DNA of 64,000 nt, from NCBI RefSeq assembly GCF_026162425.1, contig NZ_JAOBQJ010000001.1, forward strand, positions 186,001 through 250,000, written 5' to 3'. This stretch comes from Flexivirga meconopsidis. Its GTDB lineage: Bacteria; Actinomycetota; Actinomycetes; Actinomycetales; Dermatophilaceae. This document shows, piece after piece, positions 54,947 to 63,895 of this stretch; the stretch's first letter is position 1, and each line of letters begins with the position of its first letter. A program made the translations under genes and the position numbers. The notes under the pieces were generated by a model. The model saw nothing but the letters and a program-made list of their open reading frames with translations. It had not been told where the DNA came from and made no database searches.

Positions 54947-55423
54947 TCACTTCCTGACCTCGAGCACGGTCTGCCCGATGCGGATGCGGCTGCCTTCGCC
55001 GATCGGGACGCGCTCGCCGATGCGCTCGCCCCCGACATACGTGCCGTTGGTGGAGCCGAGGTCGTCGACCAGCCACTGGTCGCCGTCGCGGTAGATGCGG
55101 GCGTGGCGGCCGCTGGCGAAGTCGTCGGACAGCACCAGCGTGCACTCGGGGTTGCGGCCGATCAGCACGCCGCCGTCGGTGAGCGGGACACTGCTGCCGC
55201 GCATCGAGCCCTCGGTGATCGCCAGATGAGTCGGGCCGCGCCGGATCGCGCGCGGCTGACGCACGGGCGGTGGTGTCGGGGTGTTGCCGCGGCGGTCGGC
55301 CGCGCGGGTGACGACCCGGGTGCCGTAGATGTCGCCGCGCAGCACGCCCACGATGCTGAAGATGAACGCCCAGAGCAGCGCCAGCAATCCGAGTCGGATC
55401 GCCGTCATGGTCAGTTCGCTCAC
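54947..55423 (-). CDS. fhaB: FHA-domain protein FhaB
   Basis: The 158-residue protein has an N-terminal transmembrane helix (about 8-28, LGLLALLWAFIFSIVGVL), a basic linker and a C-terminal FHA domain (about 80-155: IGRNPECTLVLSDDFASGRHARI, DLGSTNGTYVGGERI) that binds phosphothreonine on PknB targets. GTG 55423 overlaps the fhaA stop (GTGA). Confidence 0.92.
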   Translation of the reverse strand: MSELTMTAIRLGLLALLWAFIFSIVGVLRGDIYGTRVVTRAADRRGNTPTPPPVRQPRAIRRGPTHLAITEGSMRGSSVPLTDGGVLIGRNPECTLVLSDDFASGRHARIYRDGDQWLVDDLGSTNGTYVGGERIGERVPIGEGSRIRIGQTVLEVRK

Positions 55424-56346
55424 CGGCTGCCGCCTTCGTGGACGATCATCTTCGTCCGGCCGACCGTCAACCGGTCGCCCTCGTGCAGGTGGGTGCTTCC
55501 GACCGGGTCGCCGTTGACGTAGGTGCCGTTGGTCGAGCCGAGGTCGCGGATGCTGAGGATCTGGTGCGGGCCGTCGTAGGTCAGCCGAATCTCGCTGTGC
55601 CGCCTGGAGATGCCCGGGTCGTCGAGCACGATGTCCACGTCGTCGTCGCGCCCGATCACCGTGATGGCACCGATCAGCGGGTAACGGTCGCCGTCGATCT
55701 CCAGCCACGGCCGCTGCTTCAGCCTGCGCGGCGCGGCGGGCGACGGGCGGTAGTCCTCGCGCTCCGGCTTTACTGCGTTGTATGCCGGGCCGGTGTCCGA
55801 AGTCTCGACGTAGTGGCGGCTGGCGTCGCCGGTCTCGGCGCGGTCGGAGACAGGGCTGGGTGGCTGCTGGGGGAACGGTCGTCCACCCGGCTCGCGACCG
55901 GAGGGCACGCGTGGGTCGTCGTAGTCGCGGGCGGGCGGCATACGGCGCGGAACGGCGCCCGACTTCACCTGGCGGGCCGTTGAGGGGCGCAGCCGGAAGA
56001 CGCCGGTCTCCAGCGAGTCGTCCTCGCTGAACTGCACGCTCACCGGCCCGCCCGGCTGGTAGCGCTGGCTCTCGGCGTGCTCGGCGGCCGTCGCGATCAG
56101 GTCATCGGCCAGCTCGGCCTCGTGTGTGCCGACGAGCGCCTCGAAGTCGGTGGTGGACAGCTCAATGGTGAACAGGTTGGGCACGATCAGCCGCTTGCCC
56201 TTGCCCGCGCTCGCCGCCCGGTCGTCCATCGCGCGGCGCATCGCGCTCGCGATCTCCACCGGCTGTACCTCCGAGCGGAACGCGCGCGCGAAGGCGCCGT
56301 TGACACCGCGCTCGAGCCGTCGCTCCAGCTTGTCGAAGATGCCCAC
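55420..56346 (-). CDS. fhaA: FHA-domain protein FhaA with DUF3662
   Basis: The 308-residue protein begins MGIFDKLERRLERGVNGAFARAF and has a DUF3662 domain (about 1-115), a disordered Pro/Arg linker and a C-terminal FHA domain (about 225-300, IGRDDDVDIVLDDPGISRRHSEI and DLGSTNGTYVNGDPV). It binds phosphothreonine on PknA/PknB partners and slows peptidoglycan synthesis in mycobacteria. I chose GTG 56346, with GGGAGG upstream. It leads the wall-growth operon. Confidence 0.93.
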   Translation of the reverse strand: MGIFDKLERRLERGVNGAFARAFRSEVQPVEIASAMRRAMDDRAASAGKGKRLIVPNLFTIELSTTDFEALVGTHEAELADDLIATAAEHAESQRYQPGGPVSVQFSEDDSLETGVFRLRPSTARQVKSGAVPRRMPPARDYDDPRVPSGREPGGRPFPQQPPSPVSDRAETGDASRHYVETSDTGPAYNAVKPEREDYRPSPAAPRRLKQRPWLEIDGDRYPLIGAITVIGRDDDVDIVLDDPGISRRHSEIRLTYDGPHQILSIRDLGSTNGTYVNGDPVGSTHLHEGDRLTVGRTKMIVHEGGSR

Positions 56347-56422
56347 GTGTCGCCTCCCTGCGGTGTGCTCGAAATGTCGTCGGTGGCCGGGTGTCTGCCG
56401 AGGGGCAGTCCACCGCCCGGTC

Positions 56423-56428
56423 ATCGTA
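56423..56428 (-). promoter_or_regulatory. Candidate -10 box of the fhaA operon
   Basis: TACGAT on the minus strand gives a leader of about 70 nt to GTG 56346. The rest of the 213-bp gap to tRNA-Leu shows nothing else clear. Confidence 0.4.
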
Positions 56429-56559
56429 ACTGCGCCGTGTGTGACGTCCCGGCATACGCGCCCGGCTCCGTGCAATGAGTTGCGCGTCGTCGGCTCATCG
56501 TGCCCGCCGTCGCCCGATTGGCGTTTGGCGGCCAGACAAGGCACACTGGTCCGGCACTC

Positions 56560-56642
56560 GCGCGAGTGGCGGAACGGCAGACGCGCTGGCTTCAGGTGCC
56601 AGTGTCCGAAAGGGCGTGGGGGTTCAAATCCCCCCTCGCGCA
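56560..56642 (+). tRNA. tRNA-Leu (CAG anticodon)
   Basis: GCGCGAG pairs with CTCGCGC. The anticodon stem TGGC/GCCA frames loop TTCAGGT (anticodon CAG). A long variable arm (TGTCCGAAAGGGCG) marks a class II tRNA. The T-arm GGGGG/CCCCC with TTCAAAT is intact, and no CCA is encoded. Confidence 0.97.
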
Positions 56643-56651
56643 CGCGATGCC

Positions 56652-56689
56652 CGAACTCCCCGGATCCCAATTGTGGGCCGGGGAGTTCG
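56652..56689 (+). terminator. Terminator hairpin after tRNA-Leu
   Basis: CGAACTCCCCGG (56652-56663) and CCGGGGAGTTCG (56678-56689) are exact 12-bp arms; the loop adds CCCA/TGGG pairing. It starts 9 bp after the tRNA. Confidence 0.75.
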
Positions 56690-56792
56690 TCGTATCTCGG
56701 CAGGTGATCGCCCGCGCGGTTCACATCGCGCCGGATAGCCCGCGATCTGGACCGCGCGGAGCCGGATTCGGCTGTCGGCCCGCCGTGGGTCC

Positions 56793-56798
56793 TACGGT
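56793..56798 (+). promoter_or_regulatory. Leaderless -10 box of the GNAT gene
   Basis: TACGGT is followed by GGCCGG and ATG 56805. Confidence 0.55.
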
Positions 56799-56804
56799 GG
56801 CCGG

Positions 56805-57464
56805 ATGCTGACAATTGACCCGCGCACCAGCGAGGCGGTGTCGGCATACGTTGCCGGATGGGCGGTCTCCCGGGGGGCGCCGAGGCCGACCCCGGTCGCG
56901 CTCGGCTGGCATGTGGCGACCGGGCAGGCGCACGAGTCCGAGCGATATGTGCCGGTGCGCGGGAGCGTCGATGACGTCCGCGGCATCGCAGACGGGCTCC
57001 GGACACCGCTCGCCTGCCTCAAATTCGCCGGGCGGTATGACGACTGGCGGCCGCATTTCGGCACCGAGTGGGAGGACAACCCGATCGGCTGGTTCATGAC
57101 ATGCGAGCTTGGCGACGCGTCGCGAGTCGACGTGACCGACAAGGTGCTTGTCCGGCGCACGGGCGCGCTCATCACGGCCGAGATCCGGGGCGACGACGAT
57201 GTGATTGCAACGGGCAGAACGGGTTTGGTCGGCGACTGGTGCGTGCCGGATCGCATTCGGACCGTCGAGGCCCATCGCCGTCGCGGGTTCGGCCGCGCGA
57301 TCATGGACGCTCTGCTGACCGCGGCGTACGACTGCGGTGTCCGTCACGCAGTGCTCGACGCGTCGCAGGACGGACGGGCGCTCTACGCCGCGACCGGTTG
57401 GACGACCCTGGCGCCACAGTTCGGGCTGACGCGTTCCGGGCGCCATGCGGATCGTGCGGGATAA
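56805..57464 (+). CDS. GNAT-family N-acetyltransferase
   Basis: The 219-residue protein carries the acetyl-CoA-binding motif A, IRTVEAHRRRGFGRAIMDALLTAA (RRRGFG loop, about 149-172), and LDASQDGRALYAATGW. The N-terminal half is a helical/beta region that may bind the acceptor. The substrate is unknown. It is leaderless at ATG 56805 and convergent with the WYL regulator gene (46-bp gap). Confidence 0.85.
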   Translation: MLTIDPRTSEAVSAYVAGWAVSRGAPRPTPVALGWHVATGQAHESERYVPVRGSVDDVRGIADGLRTPLACLKFAGRYDDWRPHFGTEWEDNPIGWFMTCELGDASRVDVTDKVLVRRTGALITAEIRGDDDVIATGRTGLVGDWCVPDRIRTVEAHRRRGFGRAIMDALLTAAYDCGVRHAVLDASQDGRALYAATGWTTLAPQFGLTRSGRHADRAG

Positions 57465-57510
57465 CGCACGATGTGTTCAGCGGGGCGACCGGGCCAGCCA
57501 GCTTGCACCG

Positions 57511-58485
57511 TCAACGAGACGCGGCCGGTGGACTGGTGGCGGCCTCTAGACGGTGCGCGGTGCGGCGCAGGAACTCTCGAAACTCATCGGGCTCCAGGAC
57601 GGTGAAGTCGAGGTCGGTCATGATCAGCACCGTGACGAGCCACTCGAACGAGTCGACGAGTGCCGTGTAGCGACAGCATTGATCGTCGATCGCTTCCAGA
57701 GTGCCGTCGACGCGGTGCAACCTGCTCACGGCATCTCGGACGTCGGTGCCGAGAACGAGCACCACCCGCACGTTGCTCGGTCCGAAGAAGCGGCCGCGAA
57801 GATATGCGGGTAGGTCTTCCGATGGCAGGGAACGCGGGGTGAATGTCTCGGCCAGGGTGCGTGCTTCGGCGACACGGTCGAGTCGGAAGTTGCGCCAATC
57901 GCCACGATCCCGATCCCACGCGAACAGATACCACCGGCCGCGCAGTTGCACTAGTCGGATCGGTTCGACTTCGCGCTGTGTGATCACCCCGGACGCTGCG
58001 CGATAGGCGAACCGAGTTGTGCGGTTCACCGAGATCGCGTGCGCCAACGTGTTGAGTACGGCGGTGTGCGTTTGGGGTTGACCAGCCGGGGCGAACTCGA
58101 CAGCTGTGAAGACGTCATCCGTCCGTCGCCGCAGTGACGCAGGCAGCACCCGCCGCAGCTTCTCTCCGGCGCGGTCGGCGGCGTCTGCGGCGGACTCGAT
58201 CCCGGTGGCTCCTGCCGCTGCGAGCTGCAAACCCAGAACCGCGGCGACCGCCTCATCATCATCCAGCATCAACGGTGGAAGTGAGGCGCCGGCAATCAGG
58301 CGGTAATGACCGCCTGGTCCGCGGGTGCTCTCGACCGGGTAGCCCATGGCACGCAACTGACCAATGTCCCGGCGCAGTGTTCGGGTCGGGACGTCCATTG
58401 CTCGCGCAAGGTCCGCCGCGGACCAGTGTCGTCCGGATTGCAACAGAGAAAGCAGCCGGAGCATGCGCTCGCCGGGTGTCGTCAT
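57511..58485 (-). CDS. WYL-domain HTH transcriptional regulator
   Basis: The 324-residue YafY-type protein has an N-terminal HTH (MLRLLSLLQSGRHWSAADLARAMDVPTRTLRRDIGQLRAMGYPV), a WYL domain (about 140-230: YRAASGVITQREVEPIRLVQLRGRWYLFAWDRDRGDWRNFRLDRV) and a C-terminal extension. WYL domains sense nucleic acid or nucleotide ligands and often control DNA-repair or defence genes. AAGGA precedes ATG 58485. It is divergent from the UvrA-like gene with a 65-bp gap. Confidence 0.92.
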   Translation of the reverse strand: MTTPGERMLRLLSLLQSGRHWSAADLARAMDVPTRTLRRDIGQLRAMGYPVESTRGPGGHYRLIAGASLPPLMLDDDEAVAAVLGLQLAAAGATGIESAADAADRAGEKLRRVLPASLRRRTDDVFTAVEFAPAGQPQTHTAVLNTLAHAISVNRTTRFAYRAASGVITQREVEPIRLVQLRGRWYLFAWDRDRGDWRNFRLDRVAEARTLAETFTPRSLPSEDLPAYLRGRFFGPSNVRVVLVLGTDVRDAVSRLHRVDGTLEAIDDQCCRYTALVDSFEWLVTVLIMTDLDFTVLEPDEFREFLRRTAHRLEAATSPPAASR

Positions 58486-58516
58486 ACGAGTCCTTCGCTG
58501 GACGCAATTGTGGCCA

Positions 58517-58539
58517 GAATACGACCAGAACTATGCGTA
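58517..58539. promoter_or_regulatory. CCAGAA direct repeats between the WYL and UvrA-like genes
   Basis: CCAGAATACGA is followed directly by CCAGAACTATG, giving an 11-bp step. The pair lies in the -35 zone of the UvrA-like promoter and near TATTCT on the minus strand, so it could be the WYL regulator's site. Confidence 0.4.
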
Positions 58540-58543
58540 CGGT
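58538..58543 (+). promoter_or_regulatory. Leaderless -10 box of the UvrA-like gene
   Basis: TACGGT is followed by CGACGGC and ATG 58551. Confidence 0.55.
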
Positions 58544-58550
58544 CGACGGC

Positions 58551-60863
58551 ATGAGGCATGCCGAGGCCGACCGCGGACGGTGGATCAACGTCGAGGGGGC
58601 CCGCACGCACAACCTTCGTGACGTTTCCGTCCGGGTGCCGAAGCACCGACTGACCGTATTCACAGGTGTGTCCGGCTCAGGAAAGTCGTCGCTGGCGTTC
58701 GACACGATTGCGGCGGAGGCCGAACGCACGGTGATGGCGTCATATCCCGCATTCGTCCGGAACCGGCTCGCTCAGCATCCTCTTGCCGATGTGGATCGGA
58801 TCGACGGACTGACGTTCACCACGCTGGTTGATCAGCGCCCGTTCAGCGGCAATGCACGGTCGACGGTCGGTACCGCCAGCGACCTGGCTCCGCTCCTTCG
58901 AGTGCTCTTCTCTCGTGCCGGCCGGCCGTCGGCGGGCTTCAGTCCGGCTTACTCCTTCAACGACCCGAGCGGAATGTGCCCACGGTGCGAAGGGCTCGGG
59001 GTGATCGACGACGTCCTCCTGGACGAGTTGGTCGATCGATCAATGACGCTGCGGCAGGGGGCGATTCGCTTCCCCACCTTTGCGCCGGGCACATATCGCT
59101 GGAAACGTCTGATGGACTCGGGACTTGCGGACGTCGACACCCCGCTCGGTGACCTGCCGGACACTACGTTGCACACCCTGCTGTACGCCGAGGGCCTCAC
59201 TCTGTCGAGCCCAGCGGCGGCATACCCAAAACACGGGATCTTCGATGGAGTCGTTCCCCGAATCCGGGACTCCTACCTGCGCACGTCCCCTTCCCGCCTC
59301 ACCACCGAGGAGAAGTCCGGTCTGGACCGCGTGGTCTCGCGGCAACGGTGCGCAGACTGCGGCGGAAGCCGCCTCAATGCCGCTGCCCGTGGCAGCCTCA
59401 TCCACGGCAGGTCGATCGCCGATTGGTCGCGCCTTCCGATCGACAAATTGCCGGCTCTCGTCCGGGCCGTCGCCGAGCCCGGAGTAGCGCCAGTGGTCGC
59501 GGCGGTTACTGAGCGTCTCGATGCACTTGCCGCCGTTGGTCTCGGCTATCTCTCGCTGGAGCGCGAGTCGGCCACCCTGTCAGGCGGGGAAGCGCAACGC
59601 GTCAAGATCGTGCGCCATCTCGGTAGCCCGCTCAGTGAGGTCACCTACGCATTCGACGAACCCAGCGCTGGTCTGCATCCGCACGACGTGCAGCGGCTGC
59701 TCGACCTTCTACTGCGATTGCGCGACGCGCACAACACCATCCTGGTCGTGGAACACCAATCGGCCTTCATCGCGGCTGCAGACCACGTGATCGACCTCGG
59801 TCCCGGGGGCGGCACGGAGGGCGGTGAACTCGTCATCGAGGGGTCTCCGACGACGGTGGCACGCAGCAATACGCTCACTGGTCGTGTCCTGCGGGAGCCG
59901 ATCCGACTGAAACCGGCGACACGACTTGGCGACGGCGTGGTGAAGATCGCGCACGCGCGTCGGCACAACCTCAAGGACGTCAGCGTGAACGTCCCGCTCG
60001 GGGTGCTCACTGCGGTCACTGGTGTCGCCGGATCCGGAAAGAGCACCCTCTTCGCCGACGAACTGCCCCGACAACACGTGGACTTTGCGGTCGTCGACCA
60101 GTCACCACTGCACGGCGGAACGCGTTCGACCGCCGCGACGGTGCTCGGGGTCGCCGAGCCGATCCGTGCGGTGTTCGCACAGGCAAGCGGATTGGGGGTG
60201 TCGTGGTTCAGCGCAAACGGCCGGGGAGCCTGTCCGGTGTGCAAGGGAAAGGGAGTCGTGGTCACCGACCTCGCCTTCCTCGACGACGTTCGCACGGCAT
60301 GCGACGCGTGTGGTGGGTCGCGCTTCAACCCGCGTGCTCTCGGTGTCGCCGTCCGCGGCCACCGCATCAGCGACGTCCTCGCGATGACGGCCGGCGATGC
60401 TGCCGACCTGTTCTCCTCCGAAGCCGCGATTGTGCAGCCGCTGGACTGGGTCCGCAGGGTCGGCCTCGACTATCTGGCCATCGGGCAGGGACTTGACACG
60501 TTCTCGGGTGGTGAACGACAACGCCTGCGTCTCGCGCGGCACCTCGCAACGGTCCGCGCCGACGCAGACCTCCGCATCGTGCTCGACGAACCATCCGCGG
60601 GGTTGCACGGCGCTGATGTTGGCCGGCTGGTCCGGCTGCTCAACGAGCTGGTCGAGGATGGGGCAACCGTCGTCGCGATCGAGCACAAGCTGCACGTTGT
60701 CGCGGCGGCCGACCACGTGATTGACGTTGGGCCGGGAGCTGGCCACGACGGGGGCGCCGTTGTCTATGAGGGCTCACCAGACGGCTTGACGCGTGCACCG
60801 GGCTCGATCACTGGCCAGTACCTACGAGCTGCGATCGAGTCACGGTGGGCGGACGGAGAGTGA
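58551..60863 (+). CDS. UvrA-like ABC ATPase, short form (UvrA2/DrrC-like)
   Basis: The 770-residue protein is shorter than housekeeping UvrA (about 950). It has two ABC modules: Walker A GVSGSGKSSL and GVAGSGKSTL, signatures LSGGEAQR and FSGGERQR, and zinc-finger pairs CPRCEGLG/CADCGGSRLN and CPVCKGKG/CDACGGSRFN. The segment between the first Walker A and the first zinc-finger is short, which suggests loss of UvrB- and damage-binding domains. This form occurs beside drug-resistance and tolerance loci. ATG 58551 is leaderless. The divergent WYL regulator probably controls it. A TGATAA double stop precedes the response regulator. Confidence 0.88.
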   Translation: MRHAEADRGRWINVEGARTHNLRDVSVRVPKHRLTVFTGVSGSGKSSLAFDTIAAEAERTVMASYPAFVRNRLAQHPLADVDRIDGLTFTTLVDQRPFSGNARSTVGTASDLAPLLRVLFSRAGRPSAGFSPAYSFNDPSGMCPRCEGLGVIDDVLLDELVDRSMTLRQGAIRFPTFAPGTYRWKRLMDSGLADVDTPLGDLPDTTLHTLLYAEGLTLSSPAAAYPKHGIFDGVVPRIRDSYLRTSPSRLTTEEKSGLDRVVSRQRCADCGGSRLNAAARGSLIHGRSIADWSRLPIDKLPALVRAVAEPGVAPVVAAVTERLDALAAVGLGYLSLERESATLSGGEAQRVKIVRHLGSPLSEVTYAFDEPSAGLHPHDVQRLLDLLLRLRDAHNTILVVEHQSAFIAAADHVIDLGPGGGTEGGELVIEGSPTTVARSNTLTGRVLREPIRLKPATRLGDGVVKIAHARRHNLKDVSVNVPLGVLTAVTGVAGSGKSTLFADELPRQHVDFAVVDQSPLHGGTRSTAATVLGVAEPIRAVFAQASGLGVSWFSANGRGACPVCKGKGVVVTDLAFLDDVRTACDACGGSRFNPRALGVAVRGHRISDVLAMTAGDAADLFSSEAAIVQPLDWVRRVGLDYLAIGQGLDTFSGGERQRLRLARHLATVRADADLRIVLDEPSAGLHGADVGRLVRLLNELVEDGATVVAIEHKLHVVAAADHVIDVGPGAGHDGGAVVYEGSPDGLTRAPGSITGQYLRAAIESRWADGE

Positions 60864-60875
60864 TAAGCCTGTCCC

Positions 60876-61553
60876 GTGCGCGTACTGGTGGTGGAGGACG
60901 AGGTCCCACTCGCTGAGCTGATCCGGCGCGGCCTGGCCAAGGCAGGCTTCGTGGTCGAGGTCGCGCACAACGGCGTCGACGGGCTGTGGCAGGCGACCGA
61001 GGAGCAGTTCGACGCGATCGTGCTCGACATCATGCTCCCCGGCATGCACGGGTATGACGTGGTGCGACGCCTGCGGGAGCGTGAGGTGTGGACGCCGGTG
61101 GTCATGCTGACTGCCAAGGACGGCGAGTATGACCAGGTGGACGCGCTCGACCTCGGCGCCGACGACTACCTCACCAAACCGTTCAGCTTCCCGGTGCTGG
61201 TCGCCCGGCTGCGCGCGGTGACGCGCCGCACCCCCGTCGCACGGCCGGCGGTGCTGACCGTCGGCGACCTGCGGCTCGACCCGGCTGCCACCCAGGTGTT
61301 TCGCGGCGAGACCGAGATCGACCTGACACCAAGGGAATTCAGCCTCCTGCTCTTCCTCATGCAACATGCCGGCAGCACGGTCAGCAAGGGCGAGATCCTG
61401 CAGGCCGTCTGGGATCCTGCGTTCACCGGCGACGACAACGTCGTCGAGGTCTACGTCGGCTACCTGCGGCGCAAGATCGACAAGCCCTTCGGCACCGACA
61501 CGATCAGCACCGTGCGCGGCATCGGCTACCGGCTCGACGACGCGCCGGCCTGA
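60876..61553 (+). CDS. OmpR-family two-component response regulator
   Basis: The 225-residue protein has a receiver domain (1-115) with acidic pocket VEDEV, phospho-acceptor Asp51 (VLDIMLP) and Lys in LTKPFS, then a winged-helix DNA-binding domain (about 130-222, LTPREFSLLLFLMQHAGSTVSKGEILQAVW). Its partner is almost certainly the convergent histidine kinase, whose 3' end overlaps by 28 bp. GTG 60876 follows the UvrA-like stop by 12 bp. Confidence 0.93.
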   Translation: MRVLVVEDEVPLAELIRRGLAKAGFVVEVAHNGVDGLWQATEEQFDAIVLDIMLPGMHGYDVVRRLREREVWTPVVMLTAKDGEYDQVDALDLGADDYLTKPFSFPVLVARLRAVTRRTPVARPAVLTVGDLRLDPAATQVFRGETEIDLTPREFSLLLFLMQHAGSTVSKGEILQAVWDPAFTGDDNVVEVYVGYLRRKIDKPFGTDTISTVRGIGYRLDDAPA

Positions 61554-62947
61554 CCCCTGCCGGCCTGACCCTCGACCGCCGCATCGTCGCCGACCTGCCC
61601 GGGCAGCGTCACCACGAATCTCGCTCCGCCCGAAGGAGATTCGGCAACGACGACGTCACCACCCGAGCTGCGCGCCAGATCGCGCACGATCGCCAGCCCA
61701 AGCCCGAAACCGCCCTGACCGCGGCTGCGCGAAGAGTCCAGCCGCACGAAGCGGTCGAAGACTCGCCCGCGATCCGCCGCCGGGATGCCCGGGCCGTCGT
61801 CGTCGACCGTGAGCACCGCGGCCCCGTCCCGGCCGGTCGTGGTCGACACGACCACCTCCGACCGGGCGTGCCGGACCGCGTTGTCGACCAGGTTGCGGGC
61901 AATGCGCTCGACCGCGCGCTGGCGCCCCCGGCCTCGGGCGGGGCTCCCGACATACCGCACCTGGATGGTCGAATCACCGCGCCACCGTTGCACTTCCGCC
62001 TGGGCGATGTCGTCGAGGTCGACTTCCTCGGTGCCGGTCGCCGGCCGCTCGTCGAGCTGGGCCAGCAGCAGCAGGTCATTGACCAAGCCCGTCATGCGGC
62101 CGATCTCGTCGCGCACGGTCGGCGCCACCTGCCGCCACTCGTCGTCGTCGGTCGCGAGCTCGACCGCCGCCTGCAAGGTGGCCAGTGGTGACCGCAGCTC
62201 GTGACTCGCGTCCGCGACGAAGCGCCGCTGCTCCCCCTGCGCATGCTCGAGCCGGTCAAGCATGCGGTTCAAAGTCGTTGCGAGAGCAGCGATTTCGTCC
62301 TGCTGTCGCGGCACCTCGACCCGAGTGTCGAGGCTGCGAGCCTCGATCTCGTCGACCTCCCGTCGCATGCGCTGCACCGGCGCGAGTGCCAGTCCGGACA
62401 CCCACCAGGCGAGCAACGCGGCCAGCACAGTCAGCACCGGGGTGCCGAGCAGCAGGATCTTGACGTCGGTGCTGATCGCCTCGTGCTGCGCCTGCTGCGA
62501 CGACGACACCTGTATGACGAAGTCGCGCCCTCCCGAGCGCACCCCCTGCGAGACGATCAGTGGTGTCTCGACGTCACCGGGCCGATACCAACGGCGTTCT
62601 CCCCGAACGGAACTGGTGTTCGGCCGCGGACGATCGGCGGACAACGGTGCCTGGTCGCCAGGTGCCGAGGACGCCACCACCGCGCCGGTCCGGTCGAGCA
62701 CCACCGCCCGCAGCGACGGGTCGACGTTGCTCACCGCAGCCTCCGTCGGCCCCTGCCGCTGCACCGCATTGGCCACCCCCGCAGCCTGGTCGCTGACCCG
62801 CCCGACCAGCGAACCGGTCAACGAATGCTGCAGCAGCGTCGCGAGCACGAACACCCCGATGACGAGCGGCACCACCACGGCGAGCGCGGTGACCAGGGCG
62901 ATGCGCACCCGCAGACTGCGGGCGAGACGCACGAGGGAGGCAAGCAC
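61526..62947 (-). CDS. Sensor histidine kinase
   Basis: The 473-residue protein has two transmembrane helices (about 15-38 and 163-185), an extracytoplasmic sensor loop (40-162), a HAMP segment, the phospho-acceptor His249 in DASHELRSPLA, and an ATPase domain with NLVDNAVRH, DDDGPGI and GGFGLGLAIV. It is convergent with the response regulator gene, an unusual tail-to-tail layout for a cognate pair. It could respond to envelope stress, but the signal is not known. Confidence 0.93.
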   Translation of the reverse strand: MLASLVRLARSLRVRIALVTALAVVVPLVIGVFVLATLLQHSLTGSLVGRVSDQAAGVANAVQRQGPTEAAVSNVDPSLRAVVLDRTGAVVASSAPGDQAPLSADRPRPNTSSVRGERRWYRPGDVETPLIVSQGVRSGGRDFVIQVSSSQQAQHEAISTDVKILLLGTPVLTVLAALLAWWVSGLALAPVQRMRREVDEIEARSLDTRVEVPRQQDEIAALATTLNRMLDRLEHAQGEQRRFVADASHELRSPLATLQAAVELATDDDEWRQVAPTVRDEIGRMTGLVNDLLLLAQLDERPATGTEEVDLDDIAQAEVQRWRGDSTIQVRYVGSPARGRGRQRAVERIARNLVDNAVRHARSEVVVSTTTGRDGAAVLTVDDDGPGIPAADRGRVFDRFVRLDSSRSRGQGGFGLGLAIVRDLARSSGGDVVVAESPSGGARFVVTLPGQVGDDAAVEGQAGRGQAGASSSR

Positions 62948-63014
62948 CCCGCCATACTGCCTGCTCCTGCGGCGGATCCGCGTCTCAGCATCCGCTCAGC
63001 GACCTGCGGGCAGC

Positions 63015-63836
63015 ATGCCGGTTGTGTCACATCACCCTGCCCGCGCCGACTTCGCGACAGCCGCCTCCTGGGTGGCTCCGGTTGGCGCCCTCTTCTGGAT
63101 CATCAAACTCGTCTCGACCGCGTTCGGCGAGGCCGCCTCCGACGGGCTGGCCAAGCAGAGCCCCGCGCTCGCGGTCGCCGTCGGCGGCCTGCTGCTCGTC
63201 GCGGCGTTGCTGTGGCAGCTGCGCACCCGCGGCTTCGTGCCGGTGCGCTACTGGACGGCCGTGGCGGCGGTCGCGGTCTTCGGGACCGTGCTGGCCGACG
63301 GAGTGCACGTCGTGCTCGGCTTCAGCTACCCCCTCACCAGCGTCCTGTATGCCGCGGCCACCGCCTTCGTCTTCTGGCTCTGGCACCGCACCGAGGGCAC
63401 CCTGTCGATGCACGACATCAACACCACCCGCCGCGAGCTCTTCTACTGGGCCGCGGTCATGTGCACCTTCGCGCTCGGCACCGCGGTCGGTGACCTCACC
63501 GCCGCCACCCTGAAGCTCGGCTACTGGCCGTCGGTGGTGCTCTTCGCGGTCGCCATCGCCGTGCCCGCGATCGGCTGGCGGGTCACCGGGCGCCACGAGG
63601 TGTTCTGGTTCTGGTTCGCCTACGTGCTGACCCGGCCGCTCGGCGCGTCGATCGCGGACGGTTTCGCCAAGCCCAAGAGCCCCGCGCACGGGCTCGACCT
63701 CGGTGACTTCCCGGTCGCGCTCGTGCTCGGAATCGTGCTGGTCGTGCTGATCGTGGTCGCGCAACGGGTGTATGCCGCCCAGACTCGTCGTCAGCCGCAG
63801 CCGCTGGAGCTGGCCACTTTGCGGGGTGCCCGATGA
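63015..63836 (+). CDS. COG4705-type membrane protein, function unknown
   Basis: The 273-residue protein has about seven transmembrane helices with conserved polar residues (FWIIKLVSTAFGEAASDGLAK, FWFWFAYVLTRPLGASIADGFAKP). This Asp-containing pair of similar halves is typical of the COG4705 family, which is thought to be a transporter or manganese/iron-type membrane protein but is uncharacterised. I chose ATG 63015. It precedes uppP, and its stop lies inside a repeat shared with the uppP start region. Confidence 0.8.
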   Translation: MPVVSHHPARADFATAASWVAPVGALFWIIKLVSTAFGEAASDGLAKQSPALAVAVGGLLLVAALLWQLRTRGFVPVRYWTAVAAVAVFGTVLADGVHVVLGFSYPLTSVLYAAATAFVFWLWHRTEGTLSMHDINTTRRELFYWAAVMCTFALGTAVGDLTAATLKLGYWPSVVLFAVAIAVPAIGWRVTGRHEVFWFWFAYVLTRPLGASIADGFAKPKSPAHGLDLGDFPVALVLGIVLVVLIVVAQRVYAAQTRRQPQPLELATLRGAR

Positions 63837-63895
63837 TCGCCCCACAAAGTCCTCCGCTCCTTCGTCGCTCCGGTACTTTGCGGGGGCCCCGATGA
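63816..63895. repeat. Direct repeat linking the COG4705 stop and uppP start
   Basis: ACTTTGCGGGGTGCCCGATGA (63816-63836) recurs as ACTTTGCGGGGGCCCCGATGA (63875-63895). The first copy holds the upstream stop, the second the uppP start. ACTTTGCGGGG also pairs with CCCCACAAAGT (63840-63850), which could make a hairpin before uppP. Confidence 0.7.
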
